Part shown: positions 48,299 to 60,011 of the stretch, one piece after another
How the letters are laid out: every line of letters starts with the position of its first letter
Position numbering within the stretch: the stretch's first letter is position 1
Assembly (NCBI GenBank): GCA_014898425.1
Contig: RCSZ01000004.1
Span: 992,001-1,056,000 of the forward strand
Reading direction: 5' to 3'
Length of the DNA: 64,000 bases
Source of the DNA: Botryotinia globosa
Taxonomy: Eukaryota; Ascomycota; Leotiomycetes; Helotiales; Sclerotiniaceae
Program-made: the position numbers and the translations under genes
The notes under the pieces: model-generated
Told to the model about the DNA's origin: nothing
Seen by the model: the letters and a program-made list of their open reading frames with translations, nothing else
Database searches by the model: none

Positions 48299-49980
48299 AT
48301 GGCAACATCTCCTACACCCTCTAATTCAATTCCTCCATCAGGACAAACTGCTTCAAGTGGCAGCGCGGGTCAATTCGATATTGACAATACACTATTTGTT
48401 AGCAAAGATGTCTCTTTGTCCTTGAGTCCTGAGTCCTTGGTTATCAAAGGTATGTAGATTTATTTCGTATAGTATCTTCAATATACTCAAGAGTACACAG
48501 GCGCCGAAACGGCAGAGAAGCCAGAGAAAGGAGCAAAATCAGCCGGTGCCCGTCGTTCCGTAACACTGGATGCATCCGCCTACTCAGAACCTGTTGGGTC
48601 ATCAAATTTAAGGGCAATATCTTTACGTCAGATCCTTTGGGCTGAAATAACTGAGACTGAACTCATCATAAATTACGCAAAGGAGATTTCAAAAACTGTT
48701 CTTCAACCAGCTGTACTGAAGTATGTTATTGAAGAAGAGCGAGACCGAGTGGAAGCGTGGGTTTCTAGGCTCAAAGATCGCGCATATGGCAAATCACAGC
48801 AGCAGAAACAAGTCAAAGTGATAATTAACCCAAAGAGTGGAAAGGGGCAGTCCGAGAAAATCTATGCAAAAGACGTGGCGCCTATCTTTGATGCTGCTCA
48901 TCTATCTATCGATGTGACGGTAACTAAAGCCTCAAAGGAGGCCATTGATATCGTGGAAAAACTCGACATAGAATCTTATGATGTGATAATCTGTTGTTCT
49001 GGAGATGGTCTTCCATTCGAGGTTTTCAACGGTCTTGGCAAACGCAAAGATGCGAAGAGAGCTCTTTCGAAAATAGCTATCGCGCACATACCTTGCGGAT
49101 CTGGAAATGGATTGCATTGTAGTCTTCACGGTAACATAAGATCTACCAGCATCGCAGCTCTTTCAATAGTTAAAGGTATTCGTACTCCTTTAGACTTAAT
49201 TTCGGTCACACAGGGTGAAGAGAGACATCTATCCTTTCTCTCGCAAGCACTCGGTATCGTGGCTGAGTTTGACCTGGGAACAGAGCATTTGCGATGGATG
49301 GGAGGAACTCGATTCGTCTATGGTTTTGTCATGAAGTCTCTCCAAAAGAAAATTTTCCCGTGTGACATCGCGGTGAAGGTGGTTACGGACGATAAAGAAG
49401 ATATCAAACGACGTTATCGTGAAGCTATGGAAATTGGAAGCACTTCTGAAGAATCATTACGAGAAAATGGTTCTTTGGAAGGCGGGTTACCCAAATTGAA
49501 ATATGGCAATTCTAGCGACCCATTGCCTCAAGGGTGGGAAGTCGAGCAACATGACAATTTGGGAAGTTTCTACTGTGGCAATGTGAGTATTTTCCGTGAT
49601 AAAAGTACCGTAACTATGGAATCGAGCTAATTAATGCTTTTTAGATGTCTTGGATGGGAGCAGATACAGATTACTTTCCAGCTGCACTTCCAAATGACGG
49701 TTGTATGGATATGGTAACCATTGATTATTCAAATCTCAGTCGACTCCAAGCACTTCAACTTATGCCGGCTGTCGAGAATGGGAAATTCTTCGGCTTACCA
49801 TATGTCAATTACCGCAAAGTCGAAGCATACCGCATCACTCCAAAGAACCAGTCAGATGGTTACATAGCAATAGATGGAGAGCGAGTTCCATTTGGACCAT
49901 TTCAAGCCGAAGTACATCGAGGATTAGGAACGGTCCTTTCAGCATCAGGGTATAGATATGAAACTCCTGGACCTAAATAA
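48299..49980 (+). CDS. Sphingoid long-chain-base (sphingosine) kinase, Lcb4/Lcb5 type
   Basis: Three exons (48299-48449, 48501-49582, 49645-49980; introns 51 and 62 bp) encode 522 residues. It phosphorylates sphingoid bases using ATP, controlling signalling and degradation of sphingolipids. The diacylglycerol-kinase catalytic fold is evident: VIINPKSGKGQ (about 158-167), CCSGDGLPFEVFNGL (about 215-229), HIPCGSGNGLHCSLHGN (about 246-262) and the sphingosine-kinase block LGIVAEFDLGTEHLRWMGGTRF. The third exon has the usual C-terminal MSWMGADTDYFPAALPNDGCMDMV and VDGERVPFGPFQ-like lipid-binding end. The residue after SGDG is Leu, as in active kinases. The start at 48299 follows an in-frame TTG-only extension. 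There are no membrane segments; association with membranes is peripheral in the family. Confidence 0.94.
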
Positions 49981-51200
49981 TGAAGTGAAGTACTTGGGAA
50001 TATGTGAAGGAGGAAGTTGTAATATGACACTCGAATACTATTTCGACACTGTCACTAGTCCATGCTTTTGGCATGTGCGTTTTGTTTATTCTATTTATGG
50101 CAGAAGATTGAGGTCTAATAGCTGGAGGTATACAGTAGTGGATCTTGGCCTTTCGATGTTTTCTTTTTGGCTGGATCATAGTTGCGTAGTTATGCATAAA
50201 ATTATACCAATTATACTCCGCCAGTTACCCACAGCCCCTAATTTTCCACCACTGTTGAACTTGAATCTTCATCCAAGGCAACACGAGGAAGATCAGCCGG
50301 CGCTACCCCACATTGATTAGCTGCCGAACTTCTATATTAAGGTCTCCCCGAATCCCCCGAGGTAAAGATTCGTTTTCAATGTTGTATTGGATCCATCGTA
50401 TCTGCTTTGAACTGCATGCATACATTACCAATTCATGACGTCGATCTGTATATGGACCTGACTGAGTGCTGAGTGTATTGATCTTGTGATGAGCATAATT
50501 TTGATATGTGCCGAAGGGGGCCGGTGGATATACTTTGGACTTTTTGAACAAGTGGAGTCGAATGAAGTAAAGCATGCGCTCCAATCATTATACGAAGATT
50601 GGAAGGGTAATTAGTATTATCAATTACACTAAAAAACAAACGAATTTTTCCTTACTTTCAAATTTTAAATTAATCAAATTATAATGCTGGATGAATATTT
50701 ATTTATATATGTAATGAAATTTATCAAGCGGAAGTATTATCAAAAATTATATTTCATTAAAATTATATTAATTTTAATTAGATTTCGAAATCCAAATTCT
50801 ATTTTAGGTTTATTTAGAATTTATACAAAACTTTAAAAGTTTTAAATATAGAATTTTAAAGAGGGAATAATTCGATATTTATTCGAATAGTTTAAAGCAA
50901 TAATAAATTCTTTAAAAATAGTAAGATTCCATTAAAAATGGAGTTGACATCAGTTACCCTTCCAACCTTCGTAGGTCAGCGGCAAAAATGAAAGGTAACC
51001 TTTATGGCTCATTGCACGGGAAGTCTTGTTCTTCGGAAAAGAAGATAAACTCGTTTACATGTATGGCTCAATTGATACGGACTCCACCTTGCTGCATTCG
51101 AAGTACTTGAGCCAAAATCTCTATAACATGATGTCCTGCCCCGACAAGATGAGAGATTTCCTGTGCAGTCACAGAATACGACTCTTATGTTCTGCCCATC
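49981..51200. other. Intergenic region containing a TIR element
   Basis: Kinase 3' flank, the MITE-like element at 50593-50971 and about 230 bp of upstream sequence for the GH5 gene. No coding gene is seen. Confidence 0.5.
50593..50971. mobile_element. MITE-like element, 18-bp TIRs with one mismatch, TA target site
   Basis: The left end reads CGAAGATTGGAAGGGTAA and the right end is the reverse complement of CGAAGGTTGGAAGGGTAA, so the terminal inverted repeats match at 17 of 18 positions. TA flanks both ends (50591-50592 and 50972-50973). The 379-bp body is extremely AT-rich and has no open frame, so it must be non-autonomous. Structure fits a Tc1/mariner-type MITE. The low interior GC could reflect RIP-like mutation. 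Confidence 0.8.
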
Positions 51201-52752
51201 ATGTATTTCTCAAAAATCCTCCTTCTGATCTCCCCTCTCCTTTTATCCATTAACGCATCTCCAATCGAAGAACGAGCCTCCTGGCCTTACGCCCCCTTTA
51301 CCACATCAGGTCGATGGATTCTTGATTCAGCCGGACATAATGTGTCTTACGCTGGTGCCAATTGGCCTGGTGCTGCAGACACCATGATACCTGAAGGTCT
51401 TCAATATCAATCGATTGCCAGTATCGTGACAAAGATCAAAAGTCTGGGCATGAATGTCATTCGTCTTACATATGCCATCGAGATGATTGATGATTTTTAT
51501 GCCAATGGTCAGGTGGATACGTCGATTTTGACAAGTTTCACAAAGGCATTGGGAACAACTAATGGTACAGCTGTGTTCAATCAGGTTATTAAGAACAATC
51601 CTACTTTTACAAGTAAGACAACTAGGATGCAGGTATGAGCATTCCACTTCCTGTAATTTTGAAGGTCTTACTGACCCGATTAATGATTAAAGGTCTTTGA
51701 TGCTATTGCTGCGGAGTGCTTCAAGCAGCAGATTTATGTGCATCTTGATAATCATGTCTCGAAGGCTATTTGGTGCTGCTCCAAGACTGATGGAAACTCT
51801 TGGTTTGGAGATACTTATTTTAATGTTGCAAATTGGCAACGAGGTATTGCATACATGGCTACCCGGGTAAGACATTTCTCTCCCAAGTCACTTTTGCCCG
51901 ATCACACGGTTCCGGCCCAATCTTTCAATTCTCTCCATTTTTGAGGATACTCTCACATTCATCCCCCTTTCTCCATCCTTCAAACAGTCTAACATGAAAT
52001 AGGGTGCATCATGGGGTAATTTAATGTCGATGGCACTTCGTAACGAACTCAGAGAACCAACTTCCAACGCTTCTCTCGACTCGTCCTCATACAATTGGGC
52101 AAATTGGTACACCAACGTTGTAGCCGGCATGAACAGTATCCATGCCGCTAATCCCAACGTCTTGATCTTCATCTCCGGTCTCAACTTCGATACCGATCTA
52201 TCAACCATCCCAAACGCCGCTCTCCTCACACCTTCCACCACACAAAAGTTCCTCAAATCATCTTTCTCGTATGCTAACAAGTTGGTTTTGGAACTTCACA
52301 ATTACGCAAGCAGTACTAGCAGCTGCTCCAGTTTGCAAAGCAGTCTAAAGTCTCAAGGATATAATGCTCTGAACAGTGGAGTCACGAATCAAATGCCAGT
52401 GGTAATGACGGAGTGGGGTCATGCCCAGACAGCGGCGGATTATGCAACAGTTTACTCAACCTGTTTGAAGACATATCTAACTTCCATCAAGGGTGGCTGG
52501 ATGGTTTGGGTCTTGAGTGGAAGTTATTACATTAGATCTGGAACTCAAGATTTTGAAGAGACATGGGGTAAGTCTTTCTGCGTTTTCCATTCCAGATGGT
52601 CATAGAGAGGAGGGCCAAGCATTACGAATCCTGAGACTAACGAATTTGTTATAGGCTTACTTACCCATGACTGGTCAGCATGGAGAGATCCAACCGATGT
52701 GGCGAATGTCATTGTACCGATGGTTAGTGGGACGAAGATTTATTCGCCATAA
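51201..52752 (+). CDS. Secreted GH5-family glycoside hydrolase
   Basis: Four exons (51201-51632, 51693-51866, 52003-52567, 52655-52752; introns 60, 136 and 87 bp) encode 422 residues. A signal peptide is clear (MYFSKILLLISPLLLSINA, cleavage near residue 19). The mature enzyme begins with SGRWILDSAGHNVSYAGANWPG, typical of the fungal GH5 cellulase-fold group. Further motifs are GMNVIRLTYAIEMID, IYVHLDNHVSKAIWCC, the acid/base MALRNELRE (Glu217) and the nucleophile VVMTEWGHAQ (Glu339). A WMVWVLSGSYYIR strand and a C-terminal GLLTHDWSAWRDP complete the barrel. It should hydrolyse a beta-glycan or glycolipid outside the cell; substrate is not predictable. It is preceded closely by a MITE-like element that could influence its promoter. 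Confidence 0.92.
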
Positions 52753-53059
52753 TCTCTGTCCATCACAATGCAGTTTACGGATTGAAATGACCAACATGTA
52801 TTTATGATATAAAAAAAGACAATAATCCTATTTGGTATATTCAACTCGCTTGGAACAATCTGACTGTCCGAGAGATATTCAAGTCTTTTTGAACATTCAG
52901 ATGTCCGAAATTTCTGTATCTAAAGATCACTTCAAGTGAAACAATTGCGCACACTACACTAACCTTGTCAATTCGATTACCACAGAATTCACCAGCAAAT
53001 ACAAATACTGCCCTATCCAATCGATTACGTGACGCATCAATGCAAATACGACGACCCAA
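52753..53059. other. Short convergent intergenic region
   Basis: 307 bp between the GH5 gene (+) and the 3' end of the coiled-coil gene (-). No further feature seen. Confidence 0.6.
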
Positions 53060-55888
53060 TCATAAGTGTCTAGATCTCTTACTTTGCACAAGACCTGAGC
53101 TAATGCTTTTGCCAAAGTCCCTTGAGTGTTCCCTTAGACTTCGGTCCTCATTATCTAAATTGTGTTTTCTTTTCCGCTGTATGGATTTTTCGTGATCCTT
53201 TATCGGGGAAGGGAGCGGCGAGTCTGTGGCGTGGTGACGATTGGTGTTTTTTAAGCCTTTAAACTTATCGTCACTGGTATAGCTTCTCCCTTCTACCACT
53301 GGCTTGTTAGATTTTCCATGTACTAGAGAATTATTTGTGCTAGACCGGGTCGGACTTGACAGTCGTAGAGCTTCCTTGTCAGAGGCAGGCGGGTAAACTC
53401 TCATCATTGCCGCTGGCCCCTTGGGTGTATTGGTAGTTTGAGAAAGGGATGGGCGGATGGAATTATGATGAATTGACCCCGAGAGAGTTTGAACCTCGAT
53501 AGCTGAATGATCACTCCGCATTGCCTTAGGTGCGGTCGGAATCTTTAGAGGCAGAGGGGTAATATCATGGTTATACGGTTCCGACAACAAGCATGTTTGG
53601 CTAGCTTTATCCATTGTTGGAGACGGGGTGGGAGATTTATCAGTTTGATCATCAGCCTCTATTAACAAATCAATGGTATGATCTGCAGCCTTTATAGCAT
53701 CATACTTCTTCTTTGCATCTACGAGAATCTTGTATTGTTCCTTGCCAAAGAAAGCATACTGTAAAGTATAAATATCAACCGGCAAGTCATTTAAGGATTC
53801 TGAAATAGAGCCCAGAGCCCGATCTCTTTCCTTGAGTAATTTGCGCTTAGTATGCTTATCATCTGACGAGAGATCAGGCAGATTTTCCAAGACTTGATTG
53901 AAGTCTGTTGTTGTGACCACACTGCTTACAACAAAATGACCAATGTAGTAATACTCGTCTGTGTCTTGGGAAAGTCGCAAAAGAGTAGGATAAGTGGTTC
54001 CTTGCGTCGCTCGAGGCGATTCCGCTGTAGCTTGGGAGACAAAATGTACAATCTGCCCGTAAGTTTGTATAGGGGTTGATAGAGGGAACATATATGGTTG
54101 AGTGTCCAAATTTACGGTGAAAAATCTCGTCCATTGAACGGGGTTTAGAATATGCGATGGTGGAACTATATTGAGAGTGCAATTTATACGTCCAAATATC
54201 CTATTGAGAAAGGACTTGTGGAATACGTTTGTAGCAGGCGGAATCTGTACCGAAGCATTGGTAATGGCAGTTTCTTGGCGAGATTCCTGGGATTCAAAAG
54301 TTGCAACGGTAGGAAGAAGATCATTGGAAGAAGTCGTAGCATGATCTACCGGATCGGTCGGGTTGGTAGCTGGAGGTGAATGAAGAGCGCCTGCTTTGGA
54401 TAGATGGCTGCGACTTTTGTCTGCGCATATTGGAGGCATCTAAGGGATTCAATTAGTATAGACTATCAAGGTAAGATAATATATTCTTACCCTTCTTAGC
54501 GCACTTTTTGAGTCCCTCCTTTCCCCAATATCGAGGTTTGGTATTACTAAAGAAGGAGTCGATAGATCGTTGCGAACGTCACTTGTAATACCTGACGGAA
54601 TTCCCTGCCTTTGAAACATTTTCTCCATAGCACAAACTCCAATCACTCTGCCCCTCTCTTTTGCCGAATTCCAAAGCCTCAATATGTTCTCCTCCGCAAT
54701 TTTCTCCCCTTCTAATCTTGCGGTTGAAATATCTTTCTCATCCTTCTCCCGCGTATTTGAGATCTCTTGTTGCAGCATTGCGTGATCGTGTTCTAGCTGC
54801 AAGACTTGTACTTTCAATTTATCATTCTCCTTCTCAAGCGTGTTGACACGTTGAATCTGCTCTTTCAGCTGGATTGCAAAAGTTAAGCCTATATTGAGTG
54901 TGGCTTTCGTATAGTTTTTCTTGCGGTCGTTCGTTGTATACTGATTCTCTAAGTGGCTCCATGCTTGGTCACATAGTAGTTTGAGGTCCGAGGTGCCGTA
55001 TCCCTCATGAGACCTGCCTGATATGACGCTTGTCGGCGCTTCGTTACATTGAGCCTTTTCGCTTGCTACTATCTGCACCCCATTCTCATGGAAGGGTGTA
55101 ATTGCTGAAAGTGGCATTTGGCTGATCGATACCTGCGCTTTTGGCTTGCAAGCCTTCGTTGAAATTTTGTTCTGGCTAGCTTCGTATTCACGAATTGGAA
55201 CAACGGTCAGGGCCCCAGTGTCTAGAGCATTGTTAAGCTCGAAGTAATTTGCCGAACGCCATAGAGAGAAAGGCCTCTTCCCAAACCCGGAAAACGTCTC
55301 GCTGAACTGCCATCGGTAGAAATTGAACCGTTTATCATTTGAGATAGGACTAATCCAATGTGGTCGAGATTTAAGAGGACGCCCGAGTGAAGACTCTAGA
55401 AACTTCAGTCACTCAGCTGATCTGTTAGAGAATCTGGTACGCTTACCTATGAAATCATGCAAACGACATTTCATATGCTCCTGAATATCTTGTCTTGTCC
55501 ATCTGTGAGATTGTGATGATGCTGTTATACTAATGAAGTCTCCATCAATCGCCTTGTTGCACTTATTGATATCTTCCAACGACCATTTGATGGTCATTTT
55601 TTGCGGCAGTGGATGGAATTCGTTTACTTCGTCCGATTCACTAGGAAATCCATCATATTCAGGACTCGTAAATCTCCACTTAAAACTAATACTTGACTCT
55701 CGAGGTGTTGGAATAACTTCAAACAAGGCTGTCCTCGCAGCTACTACACTCAGCGTTGATATGGGGCGCGATATATTTGAATGTTACGAGTGGTTTTACT
55801 TACAGATGAGCTCTAAAAGTTTACGCTGAAGAGCTCTCGCACGCTTGAGCCGCTCTGGCGTAGGTCCCGTAACGATTAGTTGAACCAT
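53060..55888 (-). CDS. Large coiled-coil protein of unknown function (887 residues)
   Basis: Not recognised. Four exons (55888-55804, 55740-55447, 55395-54491, 54439-53060; introns 63, 51 and 51 bp) join with phases that agree, giving 887 residues from the start MVQLIVTGPTPERLKRARAL. The N-terminal ~215 residues are compact and aromatic (FKWRFTSPEYDGF, PHWISPISNDKRFNFYRWQF, KRPFSLWRSANYFELNNAL) and look like a folded domain. A heptad-rich coiled coil lies at about 300-365 (LEKENDKLKVQVLQLEHDHA). A second folded-looking block (about 500-620; VQWTRFFTVNLDTQPYMFPL, YYYIGHFVVSSVVTTTDFNQVL) is followed by a long Ser/Thr/Lys-rich disordered tail ending in basic clusters (QRKRKHN, SKRSRHL) that could direct it to the nucleus. 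A gene of this size without a nameable domain is a candidate lineage-specific regulator. Confidence 0.68.
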
Positions 55889-58128
55889 TTGGCAAGTTGA
55901 TACGATGTCTGTTCAGTCGAATTCCCAAGGTAGCATATATTAGATCCAATGTTTTAAAGTCGGTAATAAAATGATTCCTGATTATTTTTCCAGGCGATGA
56001 GAACTTCAAAGTTCATATGCTCGATTGCGATTTCAAGTGGATGAAGAGATTGAACTTATCGCAGGACTATTTAGATCGGTCATAGGAATAGTATATTCGT
56101 CTCCTCGTTACCAATATCCGTTGAGTCAACATATTCATGGGGCTTGAGAAACAGATATGAAATGAAATTTCTATGACCTCAGTTCAGTTCTAGCTACCGG
56201 AGTTACGACAGATAAATCAGTTGCAGGTTTTGGCCGGCTGCAGAGGGTGAACACTAGAGGGTTAAACCTGCCAATAGGCATATTGGGCTTGTCATTGGCA
56301 ATCTGCTTTGATTGGCTGTCGATGAATCAAGGATTATCATTGATCAACAAGATGCAAAATGCGGGCAGTTCCTTATACGCCACAATCTTATAACAAACGG
56401 GGCGTGCGGTATTTACCTCAATTTACTTTATTGTGATTTCTTAAATTCATGTTGAACTAGAGATAGAGCTCATTCCTGAGCTATCTATCTCATGGCTAGC
56501 TAAAACCTATCAATATCTTCCTGGGCAAATCGAAATACATTTCAACAGGGGTTTTGCGTCTTCAGACCAAAGAAAGTCTCAGTGGCTATGATTAAGGCAC
56601 GCCAGACCCATTCCCGATCAGTACACCTCCCGCGATCGCCGTTAACACGCGAACTGCATGAGCTTGTCTCAGCTGAACCTGGTTCCTATGAATAGATTAT
56701 AGCCTATAAATGGTCATTTTTTCATACTGAGGGCTCATTTCATACTATCTGCAGTATAGTCAGCTGCGAACTTCTGGCAAGAGACAAGAGACAATTGCTA
56801 TCCAGCTATTATATGATGTGGAGTGTAGTAGGTTCTTTTTTTCGTGGACTAGGAAATAATTAGCACTATATCATCATCAACAGGGTCAAGTATTCCACTT
56901 CGCCAACATCACATTTTATACCTTAATATTGATTCTAATCAACATGCTCATCATCCACCAATGGGGAGGATTCTGGCTACTATCTTAAGAAACTCGGGAA
57001 CATAAGAGTTCGAATTAGACAGTCGAGGGCTTCATTCATGAAACGAAAGTTGTAAAATTGATTCCAAAGTTTTATACCTATTCATGGTACTTGTACTTCA
57101 ACTTATGTAGTTGATCAACATCTATCTAGGTAGGCAATTCAAAAATCAAAGTTTGTTTGTTACACATGAAGGAGGACAGGTGCAATTAACAACGCCGGCA
57201 GTCAATCCCAATTCTTACTAACAATTAGCGATCAATTTAGCGGCCGTTGTAAATCCTCAGGCACATATCGCTAGCCGGAGAATTTGCGTCGAACTCTAAC
57301 TTCACTTCATTCATTCATCAATCAACCATACATATCTGACTTCACCATCTATCACTCACAAAACGATATATTCAACAACTTCATAGGCGTTGAGTTTTGT
57401 TCATTGATATGGCTGATTTAAAGCTGGTTTCAGAAAATATTTATGCAGGAAGAACAAGTGACATTTCAGTAAAGCAATACAAATTGGCTTTTCCCAATTC
57501 TGAAATATAATTCCGAAGAGTGCGCACTGCATAGAGAGCTTCTTGTATGCTATTGCCATCTTCTCTTACCTCTCCTATTTTGATACCAGCAAGGACTGTT
57601 TAAGCAGAGATTTGGAGATCTACATACCAGTTAAGTCACTGTCAAAAACTGTACTTCATACCATTTTCTGTCGCTTCTTATTTGAATGTTGTCCCAGTCA
57701 GTTCATTTCATTCAATGTATAATTCTGAAAATTCATCAATTTGTTAGTTTGTTACTTCATTCAATGTCAAATGCTCTCCCCTTCATTTCCTTCAGAAGAA
57801 TCACTTATGCATGGAACAAGTTTGGGCTGCAAAATGATGCATTTGTCTTCAACTACACGGTATAAAATTGGCTCTACTAAGAAGACCGAGCCCTCCTAAA
57901 GGCGGAAGAGAATAACAAGACTCTTTGACCCCCCGAAAGGCATGATGAACCCCACGAAAGGTCATGTGAACACAAAGGTTCAGAGATTACACTAAAAGCG
58001 GAAGAAAAGATTAAGGAAGAAGAAAAGAGAGAAAAAAAGAGAGAAGATCAGCGACCCTTTTCGGCAGGAGGAGAAAACTGGGGACCACCTGCACTATCAA
58101 CCTTCATCCAACTAGGTTTGAATTCAGG
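55889..58128. other. Intergenic region, 2.2 kb
   Basis: No convincing gene on either strand. Upstream of the coiled-coil gene on one side, and on the other the 3' flank of the zinc-knuckle pseudogene, where recognisable coding-like sequence continues past the final stop to about 58060. Confidence 0.5.
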
Positions 58129-58570
58129 CTAAAACGTGGGATCTTCCAGCTTTATATGGGGCGCGTGAAGGGGCGATCTTTCACGGTAAGTTTTAGTCTC
58201 AGTCTGAGCCTTAGGGCTCTGACTTCGATCTTTGACTTTGATTTTGGCTGCATGGCGCTTGGCTTTTGCTCTCGCCCGATTCTTACGATTGAGAATCGTT
58301 TTCCTAGCCGCTTTTGCAGCCGATGCTGCATCTTCCGGAGCATTATCGAAGTTAGAGGGCACATCCTCAACTTTCAACACAGGTTCCACGTCATCATTAG
58401 AGGCATCACAGTCGTCATCAGCCTTCACCCAACTAGATTTGAGTTCAGAATAAGACATGCGGTTTGCCAACTTGACATTCCATGTGCGGAGAGGCGATTT
58501 TTCGCGGTAGTTTTCGGTCGCAGTCTGACCTTTGGGGCTTTGACATTGGTCCTTGAATTTGGCGTTGGAT
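58106..58570 (-). repeat. Internal duplication in the zinc-knuckle pseudogene tail
   Basis: Two diverged ~150-bp copies (about 58106-58250 and 58420-58570). They encode related modules: KDQCQSPKGQTATENYREKS and KDRSQSPKAQTETKTYRERS, each followed by an SELKSSWVKAD/PEFKPSWMKVD-type segment. In the distal copy the latter part lies beyond the stop codon, so the duplication crosses the present end of the frame. Confidence 0.75.
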
Positions 58571-59591
58571 GCAGCATTGACGGCGAATTTCTTCCAACCA
58601 CGACCATTGTTACCACCAGCGGGAGCAAGATTCATCAAATTCTGGGCGATTCTGGGCGATTCTGGTAAAGCTCTCAAGTCCTGCGAGAGTAAATGTATCA
58701 GGTGATGATGCGGGGGCTGATCTTGGCGGCGGCGGCAGTAGTTGTGGTGGAGGTAGAGGAGGAGGAGGAGGAGGAGGTGGTGGTCGTGGTCGTGGTGGAA
58801 ATGATGCGTGTGATGGAAATTGCGGCATCATCGGAGGAGGAAAATATTGTGCCGATGGCGCAGGAAGTTGTGATTGTGGTCGACGACCAAAACCGCTTGC
58901 ATTGCGGGTCAATCCTCTCTCCAATCTATCTCTGAGATAAATCACGGCAGAAGGATTTTCTCAGGCTGGGTCTTATGCAAGTGGTGGATCTTCCTGCCAT
59001 GTTTGTGCGTAAATGTAGTCTCTCCAATAATGTGGATTTTCCAATTGGTACTGCAGTGCGAAAGATGGCGTCCAGATTTTTGGTCTGGTTTCGGCGGATA
59101 GGGCTTGCCAAACTGGATGTTCAGTCAATTCAGTTGGCCATGATATCATAGCTTTCTGACTTCGACCGAGCATCAACAAGTGGCGTTGATTACCCTCGGA
59201 TTTCCAGGCTTTGACACATTCAAAAAGAACGTGGTCCTTTGTGTTGCACATTGGACATCCATCGATAACACCAAATACATTAACTGGACCAACACATCTT
59301 TTCAGCTCATGACCTGTGCGAGAGCAATTGCCGCACTGAAGTACAACTTTTCGTGCTGCAGCTCTTTGCTGGTCGCGATTTAGCGGTTGGGGAACTTGTG
59401 GCTGCCACGCTCCATTGGGATCTGGAGTGGGCCAAGGTTGTGGTTGCGGGTAATAGTATTGATTGACCAGATGAGTAGTCATATACTGGTGCGTTTTGGT
59501 TTCCGTAGGGATTTGGATTCGGAGGTCCATACCCAGGTGGGTAGTTGCCTCTCGAGTTGGGATTCATCGCTGAGGTTGATGAATTTGTCAT
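58129..59591 (-). pseudogene. Broken zinc-knuckle, proline-rich protein gene
   Basis: A minus-strand gene can be followed from the Asn/Pro/Tyr-rich start (MTNSSTSAMNPNSRGNYPP, 59591) through two CX2CX4HX4C zinc knuckles (CGNCSRTGHELKRC and CPMCNTKDHVLFEC), an aromatic linker, a polyproline run and a Lys/Ser-rich tail. It is broken four times. A 4-bp tandem duplication (TTGATTGA, 59459-59466) shifts frame before the knuckles. TAA at 58973-58975 and TGA at 58961-58963 lie in the continuing frame. A 10-bp tandem duplication (TCTGGGCGAT, 58641-58660) shifts frame again before the tail. A shorter product starting at an internal ATG (about 59482) and ending at 58973 remains possible. CCHC knuckles bind single-stranded nucleic acid; they also occur in retroelement Gag, but no other retroelement motif is present. 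Confidence 0.65.
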
Positions 59592-60011
59592 GTGGGTGGT
59601 TGAGGAAAGAAATATTCAAAGTTGAAGTAATATATTAATATTGTGCGGCCCTACTACAAACTTTTGCCTGATTTCTGCCTAAGTTCACATTTAATATTGC
59701 TCGGGTAACCATGTTGTTACCCTTATTATTTTTACTCAGATATTCCTTGCACTATTTATAGTTACTCCCGTGGCTCTATAGAAATCTGTGCCGTTTTCTC
59801 TCCTTTCTTAGATATCAGTGGGAGATAAACTCAAGAAACACGTGCCTGATCAATCTCAGCGGCCACCGACTGTGGTAGTGAAGTTTGCTTTGAAACTGAC
59901 AGCTATTCAAAAATCCCGAGACATGTTGAGTCTGTCATTCGACAAATACACGAAGAAAACCCCCCAAATCAGGACCTGAGCTGCGCCCCACACTAATAAC
60001 CGTACCCCCCC
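59592..60011. other. Short intergenic region
   Basis: Upstream of the zinc-knuckle pseudogene and downstream of the P450 pseudogene. No supported feature. Confidence 0.5.

Noticed and set aside
59180..59383. Zinc-knuckle gene considered as retrotransposon Gag
   Set aside because: No protease, reverse transcriptase, integrase or long terminal repeat signatures are visible within several kilobases.
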